Source: Petrolisthes cinctipes (taxonomy: Eukaryota > Arthropoda > Malacostraca > Decapoda > Porcellanidae). Taken from it: 64,000 nt of DNA. The notes below the pieces were generated by a model. It was not told the DNA's origin and did not search any database. It saw only the letters and a list, made by a program, of their open reading frames with translations. The position numbers were made by a program, and so were the translations under genes. The stretch spans positions 33,501 through 97,500 of the forward strand of contig JAWQEG010004833.1 of assembly GCA_033782935.1 (NCBI GenBank). The letters run 5' to 3'. Shown in pieces: positions 34,501 through 45,112 of this stretch (position 1 is its first letter; each line of letters begins with the position of its first letter).

Positions 34501-35046
34501 TCACTCCCTAACCTGGACCATGTCGCACGTCCCTCACCTATTGTCACATTCAAGTTCTCTAGACCATACTCTTCCGTGAAATTCAGTAAAAGTTCCCCAT
34601 TTCTATTCACTTCCTCTCTTAAAATTCCTATATGTCCATTCATATCGCCCATGACAATAGTCTCTCTTTGTCTATTTCCCGCAATCAACCTACCTATTAT
34701 CATGTATTTTCTTTCATTATCTCGTCTCGCTCCTGGACCCTCTACAGTCATATAGCACACAATCAACAGGATCCTTTCATACTTCCCTTCCATCTTTACA
34801 TTAAGGTACACAGCCATGATGTCCTCACTCATTTCACATTCACCTGTTTTCACTTCCTCTATGTCCACGTCTATGTCATGTCTAACTAATAATCCAACAC
34901 CTCCACCCTTCTTCTTCCATTTACTCCGTCCCTGTCCAATCATACTGTACATATCACTGCTCATCTTCACTCTCTCACGTAACTGTGTTTCTGTCACACC
35001 TACTATATCCAGATTCCATTCAGACAATTCATCGCTCTCTGCAGTG
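31594..35046 (-). mobile_element. LINE-E: near-complete non-LTR retrotransposon with (TCA)n tail
   Basis: The minus-strand element runs from about 35046 to a (TCA)n tail at 31608-31594. The 3' UTR (31770-31610) is conserved in a second copy at 53575-55573. One uninterrupted ORF fills most of it. Confidence 0.85.
31773..35027 (-). CDS. LINE-E endonuclease-reverse transcriptase, intact 1084-codon ORF
   Basis: Residues 1-240 form an APE-type endonuclease (VGVTETQLRERV, VMGDMNGHIG, IDYVLVNEMARR, SDHNMIVLEYD), slightly short at the N-terminus, so the 5' end may be truncated. Residues about 460-740 are RT: LKAGKAAGRDGVPYEF, LRNYRPIALTDTVSKVF, EEQNGFRTDRGG, FLDIEKAYDRVNR, GVRQGCVLSPLLF and catalytic LLYADDVVIL. 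The C-terminal region carries a Cys/His motif (CGMCESREDETVEHVLMVC). The enzyme nicks target DNA and copies its RNA there. No stop or shift is present over 3.2 kb, so the copy is young. Clade not assigned. Confidence 0.9.
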   Translation of the reverse strand: MSEWNLDIVGVTETQLRERVKMSSDMYSMIGQGRSKWKKKGGGVGLLVRHDIDVDIEEVKTGECEMSEDIMAVYLNVKMEGKYERILLIVCYMTVEGPGARRDNERKYMIIGRLIAGNRQRETIVMGDMNGHIGILREEVNRNGELLLNFTEEYGLENLNVTIGEGRATWSRLGSESVIDYVLVNEMARRRVQYMWVDEERRIDLMSDHNMIVLEYDCVRKVAKNVVKGGQKWRIREARWDLYKCDLRSMEWTMDGGVDELNDSLIRKVTEVGERRIGRVRNSKKRRLMKSWWNEDIENARKKRKESNKKCRRLRKNVGNSEEDRIAYEEAWKEYERRQKEVKKLIRKARVVDDKKVVESLCAKGEEGGKEWYDFLRGEKQKERIKVDELVVGGNIVRDTRDKVNAIKEFWEEIGGVNEAEDRSDVRFELETRIEEDMNDEISRAEIRKYVGKLKAGKAAGRDGVPYEFYKEGGEGVLEGLYSLFRAIWVEEKVPSKWNESRVTVLHKGGHKSKRELRNYRPIALTDTVSKVFCGILNERLKENVERYKVMGEEQNGFRTDRGGEDNMFVVREVIEKMVKDNRKVYLAFLDIEKAYDRVNRYKLGKVLERVGVSSKVMNIIMSMYKETRAVYSMGDLETGWVESKRGVRQGCVLSPLLFGLYTEELAARVRKKGLGIQVGEYVLSILLYADDVVILSETGETLHRILDVVTEYGNYFNVKFGSDKSKVLVVNGDDQDIGRTWRLGENVIERTQEYRYLGIIVDEKGCDRTKTDRLSRANQWVGRLGSVARCRANKYEVVCGVWKGMAVLGLMYGLETMTWTVNDLNRLEVVQNRIGRTALGANKYVGVEAIRGEAGWSTFEERIAKGVLRYKVRLEGMNEDRWVRRVYKWTGRYTKWRRMCDKRMEKCGMQYPMLDERGRWSDEKWMNEFKRRIQEIGRDEWMRGISQKSTLDWYSSKDIPRSELFYDGSWGSELMFKARTKSLEVNDRIYRWSNEGSKVCGMCESREDETVEHVLMVCDKYERERAIMLNVVISELGVRKWSEMVEATVAAKVLLGLSERELYSPVIIESVKEFLERVWLKRK

Positions 35047-35073
35047 TTGCCAGATCAGAGGAGGTCTTACTGT

Positions 35074-35309
35074 CAGTGTTGCCAGATCTATTTGGCATCA
35101 TACCCTCAACTTCAATATCATCAGAATGTCCCTTTTTTTTTTACCTCAATAATTTTCCTGTTTATATTTACCATTATTCTTTATTATTATTTATATTTAC
35201 CATTATTTTATTCTTGAAATTTCGTCTGGTAGAAATTTTACTCCTAAACAATCTTAATTAATATAATATCCCAATTGGTACTTCTAATTGTCCATACTTG
35301 GCAATACTG
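35074..35309. mobile_element. MITE-J copy 1 (CAGTGTTGCCAG ends)
   Basis: Ends are CAGTGTTGCCAGATC and the reverse complement of CTTGGCAATACTG. It aligns along its length with copy 2, which is split by the Harbinger element. Confidence 0.75.
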
Positions 35310-36222
35310 CTTCACTGTCAGTACGCCAGTGTTGCCAGATCTATTTGGCATTATACCCACAACTTCAACATCAGGGGCCGGATTCTCAAAACGGTTCTTA
35401 ACTTAGGACATCCTATCTCATTTGGGACGTCCTATCTCACTTAGGACGTCCGATCTTAGGAACAGTTTAGGACATCCTATTTCGTGTCGTAAGTCCCGAT
35501 ACTCAAAACATTTTTCGGACGTCCTAAACTGTTCCTAACCACTTGGGACGTCCTATTCCTCTAGGACCTCGGAAAACCTTCAGCCAATCAGGTGGCGTCT
35601 TTCAAGTGTATCCAGCCAATAGAAAGCAATGAATGCCACTGTGCCAATAAGGATCCTATCAGCTGTGTTGTGTAAACATAAAGGGACGCTGGGAGGTGTG
35701 ACATAGTGCCTGCAGCCTTATCTCTCTCTTGTCTCCCGCAAAGAGACTATCAGCATCAGTGGTAACGTCGCACTAAGTTTTGAAGCCATCATTCTACCAT
35801 GTCACCACCAGAGAAGAAAAGAACAGCTGCGAACTTCACAGACGAAGAGTTACTGATGATGCTGCAAGAAATGGCAACAAGGAAGACAGTGAAAATGGGT
35901 GTATTATCCTCTGAACTGCTAAAGAGAAAGACAATGAGTGGAGGGCAGTCACCGAGTCTGTGAACAGCATTAGCAGAGTCTCGAGGGATGTGCAGGAAGT
36001 TAAGAAAAAATTCAGAACTTTCAGGTCCGACGTGAAAAAGAAGGCAGCCAAGAAAGGAGTGAAATCAGAGTGACAGGTAAGTCCTTACATCATTGAAAAT
36101 TGATGTTCATAATAACCATTAATTATTAGTTTCTCTATGGTATTTATTTACTGTATTGCCATTGTGTAGTAGATTGTTTCTTCCATTGTTACTCACTAGT
36201 AGACCTATATGGACCTTTCTTC

Positions 36223-36305
36223 ATAACGGTTTGCTCCAGTTAGGTCCCGGTAGTCTGCTGTGGTTCTGAGGTTTGGTTAGGTCAGGCTAATTCCCAAAAC
36301 CTGAC
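36223..36305 (+). mobile_element. MITE-H core fragment in the Myb gene intron
   Basis: GTTAGGTCCCGGTAGTCTGC and GGTTAGGTCAGGCTAATT match the MITE-H core; both ends are missing. Confidence 0.6.
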
Positions 36306-37365
36306 TTGGGAAAAACATATTAGAGAACTGCATTAGAGTAAATATTTTCAGTTGTTCTTGCATTATTTTACTTTTAATAGTGTGTATTATAGAATTTGTT
36401 AACTCAGTCTATATACTGTACATTAGGTTAGGTATGTAATTTAAGAAAAGCATGATACTAAAAATTTACCAGAAATTTTGGGTACAATATGTAGGCTACC
36501 TTAAGTGATCATTAAATAATTTATGATGTAGGATAGTTTTTGGAATTTCATCTACTAATGTAATGTATTGAGAAAGATTGGCAGAATTATACTTCACAAT
36601 ACAGAAAGAAATTAAGCATTCAAGAAGTTCAATACAGTATACTGTACTAGAGTTTGACTACTTAAAGCAATGCTGCAACGATACTACTGTTCATCTTAGA
36701 TATGACTGTAATTTCATGGCTTTTACAGGTGGTGGAATACCTGACACAAAGGACTGGAAGCCTACAGAGGAGGCAATGCTTGCTCTCATCGAGACAGAGG
36801 CTATTGAGGGGATCTCTGGCCCTTTCGAAAGCGAGGACATCACTGCTGGTAAATTTGACTAATTTTTACGGAGTGCATATTGTGACTATATTCTCTCACA
36901 GAAGATAATGGAAGGGCTGTGTAAGGGATTGTCATGCTTTCCTCGGTGACTTTGTATTGTTAGGCCAGGTACGTTAAGGTCTGAAATAACTTATAGAGTG
37001 CAGTGGAATGCAAGGCCCCAATTCTGTACTGTATTTGTGTCTTTTTTATGCATGCAGTATTATGGTTATTATGTGTTGTTTGTTACTACAAAAGCTCAAA
37101 GTAAACATGTTGCATTAGTACTGGATATACTGTTGCATAACACCGCACATATTATTGTTACAGATGAGCCTCTGCCATCGACCTCTGCTGGTAGTGTTGT
37201 CAGACCCATGCCGTTGACAGGGACACTTGATGAACATGCACCACAACCCAGTAAGTAGATGCATAATTGGTAGTGAAGATGTTATTGATCTTAGCTGATG
37301 TTCATTATGTAATCTTCAGTAGGTTGACGAGATGCAATACATACTGTATTGAAGATGTTGTTCAC

Positions 37366-38006
37366 CAGTGGTTCTCAATCTTTTTTCAGTGATGGCACCC
37401 TGAATTTATATAATCCTTTCTGTGGCACCCCTTTTTCACCATCACCCCTCCTCACATGAATTAACTTTTGATATACAATTGTAGCTGTTTAAATTACTTT
37501 AATTAATTATTTAAATTATTATCCATACTCAAACCAAAATTAACATATGGTACAGTACATGCCCAAACATAGAACTGATCAGTAGCATTAGATTCAGAAT
37601 ATTAGAAGTAGATTAATTTAAGAGTTATAAATGCAGACTAGCATAAAAAGAAGAAAAAAAAGGCATGATAATCACTGATAATCAAATAAGCAAAACAAAC
37701 AAAAGCTAACCTGATTTAGTGAGATACATGTGGTTACATTTGGTTACGCAAGGAGTACTATTACATTCTATTGCCGTTGTTATTATTATTATTATTATTA
37801 TTACAAGTGTTCAAAAGGAAATACAGTATCTACCTATATTTTAGAAAAATATTAGAGCGAGTACCTTCCTACACCGACAATTAATTATAGGCAGACTGCT
37901 ACAAACAGTTTTACAAATGTACCTTGAGATGATCTAGCCAAGACAAAATTCATGACAATCTTGTGGCACCCCTAGGCACTGTCCATGGCACCCGTGAGAA
38001 CCACTG
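37366..38006. mobile_element. hAT-type MITE, 641 bp, near-perfect 8 bp duplication
   Basis: Ends CAGTGGTTCTCA and GAACCACTG are typical of hAT elements, with GGCACCC subterminal repeats. Flanks TTGTTCAC (37358-37365) and TTGTACAC (38007-38014) match at 7 of 8 bases. It lies in an intron of the Myb gene. No transposase ORF. Confidence 0.85.
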
Positions 38007-39080
38007 TTGTACACAATAATCAGCAGATGCAGAATGGTGATGTAGGTAACTTACGTTTGTTTTCTCTTGCTGTTCAGGCCAAGAGTGATTGTATTTATAT
38101 ATGTTGGGTGACAGTGAAATGTATGAACAGTATTACCAAAGGAACTGCAATGCAGACAGGAGACTTTGAGGAAGAAGCACTAAGCAAGAAGAAACTTAAA
38201 GGAGAAAGGCGGCCCCGTGTTTATTGCCCCCACTATACATTGCAGTTCCTTTTTCATTGTAACCTTATTACATAAACACCACAGCATTTCTTATTGTTAC
38301 AGATGAGCCTCAATCTACCTCTGGTGCTGCTAGAGCCAGGCCATTGTCAACGACATTTCACCTGGAACCCTCTACCTCCTGGGACAGTCAGGGACTTGAT
38401 ATTTTGGTGGCAGTAGATGACACAACACGCCACTTTACAATGTCTATGGAGTCATCACAGTCACTGTCTGCAGAACATATTGACTTTGAGAGTTCAGGCC
38501 TGTTAGAAACTATCCAAAGTCACGAACCATCAGGCAACATCACCATTCCCCAGACAGTGACTTTTGACGACCATGCCTACTCTAGATCACCACCTCCAGC
38601 AAGTAGATCTCAAAGTCGTAGCACCAGTAGCCGTGTTGGCAGCCGCCGTGCCAGTCCACAGCCCGGTATCGGTGACCAGATGCTGGCAGTACAGGGAGAA
38701 ATTCTGCAAGTGTTGAGAGGCAGCCTTCCAAGAATTGCCTCTGCACTTGAAGAACTTGCAGAGTTAGCCAACCGACATCGAAGGCCATAATTGATTATTT
38801 TTTTCCATGCTGTTTGGTAAACAAAACCACTTGAGGATGAAGCCTTTATTTGATGACTAGTCTCCAAATAATTTTTCAGTTGATGAAACCTTGTCAAATG
38901 AAGGTTCCATCCTCATACGGTATTATTTACCCAACCAATGAAATCATGTGTCCAATCCAATATGTGATTATGCTAACAGAACTCTCACTACCTCACTAAC
39001 TTTATTTTGTTTTGGGTGTGTGATAGTATTTTATTACTGTACTGTATTTAATTATTGTTATATTTACAAACAATGTGATA

Positions 39081-40017
39081 CCTTCCATACTCACACTCCT
39101 ACCCTTCATAATCCTCCCCAGTGAACCGATGACCTGCCTGCCCCTCACTGCTCTCTCCCTGATTTCTCCTTCCATATTTCCATGTTTACACAGAACTGTT
39201 CCCCGGTGCCTTTCCCATCTTCAACTTTCCTATTGCTTTCCTAACCTCTTCCCTTCCTAATTCTCCTTGTACACCCTGTCGTCTACCACCTGCCTCCATC
39301 CCAATGCATGTCACCACCACCTCCCCTCCCGTCCCCCCATTCATCAGACCATCAAAATGTCACTTCCACACTTCTTTCACTTCCTTACTTCCACTCACAG
39401 TAATTTCATTCTCGCGCTACCAGACTTTCCTTCTCTTTCTCTCTTCACCTCCTTCCAGAATAATTTCTTATTCTCTTTAAACTTTTCACTCAGTTTCCTA
39501 CCAAACTCCTCATCCACTCTCACTCACCATCCTTTTCACTTGTCTCTTAAATACATTATATTCCCTCTTCCATCTCTCTCACTTCTCCTGACACATTCCT
39601 CTGTAATGTTCTCCTATATGCCTTCCTTTTCTTCTCTACGGCATCTTTCACTTCTTCTGACCAGCAAGCACTCCCTTTCTTGCCCCTCTTCTGTATCTTG
39701 TATCCCACTACTTCTGCTGCTGTCCTCAATACTATTGTCTTAAACATTTCATACACAGCATTCACTCCCATATCCCCATCCTTGCATCCCCCAGCACCTC
39801 ACCCACCCTCCTCTTATATTCCTCCCTATACTCTGCTAGATCTAGTTTCCCACTAGCCACCTCCCTCTTGTTCCTTACCCCTTCATTCCTCCTCCTATAT
39901 TCCCACTTACCCCAAACCTTCATCCTTGCCAACACCGCAAAATGGTCGGAGCATTGGACCATTCCTCTCACCACTTTTGCATCATACACATCCTTCCTCA
40001 ACCTTTCATCCACTGCC
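39081..40017 (-). mobile_element. Rearranged LINE-B fragment with 11 bp target duplication
   Basis: ACAATGTGATA flanks it at 39070-39080 and 40018-40028. On the minus strand it begins with endonuclease/linker sequence (VVRGMVQCSDHFAVLARMKV, then KGSACWSEEVKDAV) and jumps to the CKHGNMEGE region that lies after RT in other copies. RT is deleted and stops are present. Confidence 0.8.
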
Positions 40018-40028
40018 ACAATGTGATA

Positions 40029-40690
40029 ATGTGCCAAACTCAGGTTATTTTATAGTGTGCTGCTTCTATACATATGTGATAATATTTGATCTCTGTACTG
40101 TATTTAATTTTTAAGTTTTCTAGCTTAGTCAAGTTTGGCCTGAACTAATCAAATGTCCGGCCCCTTAAGGGTATATACTGTACTGTATTGTTCATTAGTA
40201 TTAGTATTTTGTTGGAAAAACTTGATATGAGAAAGATTTAATTTCTTTTGGAAGAAAACATTTTTTTATATTTACAAACAATGTGATACTGTGCCAAACT
40301 CAGTAGGTTATTTTATAGTGTGCTGCTTCTGTACAGTTGAATGTAATACAGAATTATATTTTCAGAAAGTCGTTATTACTGGTAAAATGTAGTTTTTAGT
40401 GTTATTGTAGCTGTACAGTGATTGTGCTAACAGAACTCTCACTACCTCACTAACTTTAATTTTGTTTTCAAATGTGAATATATTTTGGGTGTGTCATGTT
40501 GCTGTGATAATATTTTATTTCTGTACTGTATTTAATTTTATAGTGTGCTACTTTTGTACAATAAACAGTTGAATGTAATCTTAGTTATATTTTCACAAAG
40601 TCTTTATTACTGGTAAAATGTAGTTTTGAGAGTGTTATTGGGATAAGTAGGAGATGCAGTAATTAATAACAAAGGATTTATTTAATTTTA
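40029..40690. repeat. Gene-free: duplicated TGTGCCAAACTCAG segment
   Basis: The stretch ACAATGTGATA...TGTGCCAAACTCAG...GGTTATTTTATAGTG appears at 40018-40080 and 40269-40330, and TGTACTGTATTTAATT-type runs repeat. It is downstream of both Harbinger genes; no gene is seen. Confidence 0.6.
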
Positions 40691-40701
40691 CCAAGTTTAT
40701 T

Positions 40702-41429
40702 TCATGCAAAGAAATTATCTACAATATTATTACGTGTTTGGAAGCCTGGAGGCGGTCGTAGTCTCGCATCGGCAGCCTCCTGCAGGGGTGGTGGATCATC
40801 TGGGTCTTCCTCATCTTCACCTACTGCCTTCAGCAACACCTCAGGAAGTGGGACTCTGCGCCTCACACATTTGTTGTGGAGGTACATGCAGGCCATAACC
40901 ATCTTGGCACACTTCCTGGGCTCATACTGCAGAGACCCACCAGAGTGGTGCAGGCATCTGAAGCGGGGCTTAAGGAGTCCAAAAGTCTGCTCAATTATGA
41001 CCCTTGTCCGTGTGTGGCTCCGGTTGTACCGCTCTTCTCCTCTTGTCCTGGGGTTGGCAAACGGAGTGAGGAGGTACCGTTCCAGGGGATACCCACTGTC
41101 CCCTGTAAAAAGATAAAACCAATATTTAACAGCTGACTTCTTCATAATGGCTTTTGACAAAAACCATAATAATTTTACTTTAATCATTGGGTATAATGGA
41201 TTGCAAAAATGTGGTCTCAATGGATGGAGTCGTAGAATCATAAGAATGTACAGTACAATATAATTTTCTAAGGAGTGAGTTAAGAACGCAGATTATCTTT
41301 ACTATATAGAGCCGTAGACAAGAACATATCGTCGGTTCCGATGCCCGATGCTCAGGATAAGACGACCATACATTTTATATGGCCTTCGTACCCCGAGCGT
41401 CGGGATCGAGCCCATAGGCCTACCGAGAT

Positions 41430-41470
<41 letters not shown>

Positions 41471-42983
41471 CATGTTCAGTCTACCTCAGGAATTCATACA
41501 CAGAGCATTGGTTAATAGAGGTCTTTAATCTGTACATAAATTATATACTATAGGCATTGTCATGCTGACTGATTTAAATATTAGCCAAATAACATTACTA
41601 GTAAAGTTTGGTGTTAGATTATTAATGTAGGCCTACTGAATTTGCTAGTTGTTACGAACCCTTGATGTCACAGTGGTGTATAAGAATTCCTGAGACTGAC
41701 TGGACATTAGTGTGTGCTATTCGTATGTCATGTTTTATAGGCCTAGGCATAATTATGCAAAGATTCTCAATTAATTGAAGTACGCACATGATTCCCTCTT
41801 TAGAATGCTAAGGATAAACTGACTGTATCTGTGAGGGAAAATCATTGTACAGTATCTTGACTGAAGTAACCACTTGGTTAAATATAACCTAACCTAAACT
41901 TTCCATTATTAATTACCACAAGAATAAATGGTATTTATTGAAAGAATTACCGTTTTGTAGCAGTGTTGCCAGATTCGGCTAGATCCCAGTATTTTGCCTC
42001 GGTCATTTCCTGTACGGTACCTTACCTCGGTTATTTCCCGGTAGTTTGCCCAGGTTAGGTCCCGGTAGTCTGATGTTGTTTAGGTTAGGTAAGGTAAGGT
42101 TAGGCTAATTTCAAAATGCCCCATTAGAATATGCCCTATTTTGGAAATGGGGAATTTGTAGAAGAAATGCCATAGAAGAAAATAGTCTTAGAATGGTCCA
42201 AATAAGTGGGTAATGAAGGTAGAAAAACTGTACGCAATAACGGTAATTCTTTCAATATTTACCAAATAAATAGATAAGTAAATATATGCACAATACCTAA
42301 ACCTTACCTAGTAGAAGGTAGTCTTGAAATTCCCCTGCAGCGAATCGAGCCCGAAGACGACTATTATTCAAGATGAAGGAGTCGTGGGTACTGCCAGGGT
42401 ATCTCACACTATAATGCATAATTATTTTCTCACTGGTGCAAACACACTGCACATTCAGGGAGTGGTAGCCTTTCCTATTAACATATACTTGTGGATTTAT
42501 ATTTGGAGCCTTGATAGGTATATGAGTACCATCAATGGCTCCAATCACTCGGGGAAAGCCATTCACTGCATGGAATCCTCTGCAGGCTCTGCCAATTTCC
42601 ACAATACCTGAGGGCATTTTTATTTCCACCCTTGCCTTCTCAGCCAACAAATGTACTACCGAGTTCACCACTCTACTCACACTTGACTGAGTTACTCCAG
42701 CAGAGTCTCCAATCACACTTTGAAATGTTCCACTAGCTAGTACTCGTAGAGTTACTAACACTTGCGTGTGTGTTGGTATAGCATGAGATCTCCTCGTTCG
42801 TCGACGAACATGTGGGTCAAGTTCCTGGCACAAGTTCAAGATTTCTTGCCGAGGAAATCTATAATAGCGAAGTAAATGTTCTTCACTAACATGTAGTGGG
42901 TCCAATGGATCCCTATACACTCTTTCCCTCCGGAGGCGACGCCTATTCTCATACGCAAACCACAGTTCCATCACGTTTAGCAC
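40702..42983 (-). CDS. HARBI1-like: Harbinger DDE transposase (HARBI1-like nuclease), two exons, intact
   Basis: Exon 1 is 42983-42308 and exon 2 is 41102-40702; GT at 42307-42306 and AG at 41104-41103 join as LLLG/DSGY with no frame loss, giving 358 residues. The N-terminal half has a helix-turn-helix-like region (VTQSSVSRVVNSVVHLL). The DDE nuclease triad is visible: Asp in RVIGAIDGTHIPI, Asp in YPGSTHDSFILNN and Glu in HTRTRVIIEQTFGLLK. Length fits HARBI1-type proteins. It cuts at the element ends together with the Myb partner. The 1.2 kb intron holds MITE-H (41940-42263). Codon integrity suggests recent activity or constraint. Confidence 0.92.
41436..41469. repeat. (AT)n microsatellite in the transposase intron
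   Basis: About 17 AT units. Confidence 0.95.
41940..42263 (+). mobile_element. MITE-H, complete, in the Harbinger transposase intron
   Basis: Flanks GAATAAAT (41932-41939) and AAATAAAT (42264-42271) match at 7 of 8 bases. Ends are GGTATTTATTGAAAGAATTA and the reverse complement of AATTCTTTCAATATTTACC. Confidence 0.92.
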
Positions 42984-43523
42984 TCGGTGTTCAGTTCATT
43001 CAGCTCTCCCACAACAACAATGTTCACACGTGCCGTGGGTGATGGTGTTTTGGTGGGATAGCAACGGGGAGAGCCACGGGAGGATCGCTCTATCGACAAA
43101 TTTAATGTTTTCTATGTGTTTCGATGCCTTAACTTCACTTAGGACTGCTCTGAAGCTGTCCTAAATCTACGTGTCTTAAGTCCTCACAAGATGGCTGCCC
43201 ACAGTGCCGAAATTGTTTTGAGAATGATGTCTTAGTGTTTTGAGTATGTGGACCTAACTCGCCTGGGGAAGTTAGGACATCCCAAATGAGATAGGATGTC
43301 CTAAGTTGCTTTGAGAATCCGGCCCCTGAATTTCCCTTTTTACCTCAATAATTCTCTGTTTACTCTTGAACATTGACGGTCATTTTGGTATTTCATCATC
43401 TGGTAGAAATTACCCTGATTACTCTTAAACAATCTTTTAATATTATTATCTTTATATAATTTCCTTGTGTGGACTTCAAAACTATCTAAAAACAGATAAG
43501 TTTTCCAGCACCTGGCAACACTG

Positions 43524-44301
43524 ATTGAGTGACTTGCCGAGGATTTTATTAGTCCAGGGAGAAGGATAGATCACTCTGGGTTTATTTTGGTCCTGAGAGA
43601 AGGATAGATTACTCTGTGTTTATTTTGGTGTCATCGTTGTGGCTGGCTGTGACGGTGGCGCCTCTAGCGGCCGTGGGGAATCATCACTTTAGTTCCCGTC
43701 TGCTTCCCTTTATCGATCCTCATTCATATATAAGACTGATTTTCTTTATTAGTAGCGCCCACGACCTTTGGTGCTAATTATATGGCTATAGAATAAATAA
43801 TTATATTCATTTTGGTCAAACTACATAATGAATTACGATAATATTTACGACAAAACCCTAATATATTGTTTAAAAAAAACATATTGTACAGCCACAATCA
43901 AATATCCACCGACACTTTCCTTCCATCGTATACAGTATTACCACCTTATACAGTATACTTACAGTATACTTTAGGTATAACTATGACAATCAATTCAATC
44001 TGTACTTGGTAGCTTAAGTTGCTACTTTAATTATGTAAATATTCGCGTTTCAGCATTTTTGAAAAGCGGAATAATGATAAGTACTTAATTATTCCATTTA
44101 AAGGTGCTGGTTCCAGTAAAAAAAATCAATCATAACCAACCAAAAACTGCAAAAACACTCCCACCGCTCCTGTGAAAGTCAAGGAGCAGCTGTTAGTGAT
44201 TCCTATCAGCCGCTAGGTGGCTCTGCTGTACCGCGACGACCAAAACTCGTATAAGAGTGGTCCGTCCTCCTACAGTAATACTAATAAAGTCCTTGTGGCT
44301 A
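43524..44301. other. Gene-free stretch with a single MITE-L end
   Basis: Only the left 42 bp inverted repeat of MITE-L (43889-43930) is recognisable; the rest shows no gene or repeat that I can name. Confidence 0.6.
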
Positions 44302-44478
44302 AAGTACACTCGTGATACACAATTTCTGACCAGAGTGTGAGCAGCAGAAAGCTTCGAATCGCCTGGTATTGTTCATTTCCCCACCCAGTACACCTATAGA
44401 GGCTGAGTTCGAATGCAGGGTATGTGTGTGTGTGTGCCATTCATCTCTGGTCAGAAATTACGTATCACGAGTGTACTT
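44302..44478. mobile_element. Palindromic MITE (AAGTACACTCGTGATAC ends), 177 bp
   Basis: AAGTACACTCGTGATAC on the left pairs with GTATCACGAGTGTACTT on the right, followed inward by TTTCTGACCAGAG and CTCTGGTCAGAAA. Confidence 0.8.
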
Positions 44479-44950
44479 GAGAATAAATTAAACCTTGCTT
44501 GGTATATGCATTATAGGCAAATTACATAATAAATTATCCACAACCTAATATTTACGACAGATTTAAAGATCGACCTAATTGCTAAAACATCCATACTTTA
44601 ATAACATTCATGCATAATATTTAAAATGAGTAATTATAACCTGTTTCTGTTATCTACAATATTATTTGTCAATAGTATTCTGATGTAATATTTGATGAAA
44701 AGAACAGCCATTCAGATTTTATAGACCATATATACTTAAAATTACATAACAATGACCTAAAGAGTACTGTAGGCTTATATACTGTACAGCCACAATCAAA
44801 TATACCCCGACACTTTCCTTCCATCGTGCAAATAAATCGGCATCATATCAAAATATAATCATACAACAACACCTTACGTCAACTCAACCCCCTCAATTAT
44901 TATTATAAGGTGCTGCAAAATCATACACGTGTTGTTCTTTATTACCAAGA

Positions 44951-44987
<37 letters not shown>

Positions 44988-45031
44988 GAGGTGCTGCAAA
45001 ATCATACACGTGTTGTTCTTTATTACCAAGA

Positions 45032-45062
<31 letters not shown>

Positions 45063-45112
45063 GAGGTGCTGCAAAATTAAACACATGTTGTTCTTTATTA
45101 CCAAGATATTTA

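Larger units (their letters stand above)
35799..38790 (+). pseudogene. Harbinger Myb/SANT-like partner protein, four exons, two one-base lesions
   Basis: Exon 1 (35799-36076) encodes a Myb/SANT-like domain (NFTDEELLMMLQEMATRK, later NEWRAVTESVNSISRVSRDV and VKKKFRTFRSDVKKK). Two single-base losses are inferred: near 35930 (frame jumps from LLKRK to DNEW) and near 36066 (needed to avoid TGA and join exon 2 in frame). Exon 2 (36729-36848) reads GGGIPDTKDWKPTEEAMLAL; exon 3 (37162-37250) starts DEPLPSTS; exon 4 (38301-38790) ends ALEELAELANRHRRP. Splice sites are AG/GT throughout. In this family the Myb protein imports the nuclease and binds the ends. Confidence 0.75.
35374..43326. mobile_element. 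PIF/Harbinger DNA transposon, about 7.95 kb
   Basis: Both ends begin GGGGCCGGATTCTCAAA and share a further ACTTAGGACATCCTATCTCA after a small indel. Subterminal TTAGGACGTCC motifs repeat at 35400-35580. It holds the two genes expected of an autonomous element: a Myb/SANT DNA-binding protein (plus strand, 35799-38790) and a DDE nuclease (minus strand, 42983-40702). The 3 bp target duplication cannot be fixed because the end is palindromic (TCA/TGA). Nested inside are a hAT-type MITE, a LINE-B fragment and a MITE-H copy. Confidence 0.9.
35327..43523. mobile_element. MITE-J copy 2, split by the Harbinger element
   Basis: 35327-35373 and 43327-43523 together align to copy 1 and end in CTGGCAACACTG. 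The Harbinger element sits between TTCAACATCA and TGAATTTCCC, equivalent to TTCAATATCATCAGAATGTC in copy 1. Confidence 0.8.

Noticed and set aside
42324..42611. 95-codon plus-strand frame
   Set aside because: Antisense to Harbinger transposase exon 1.
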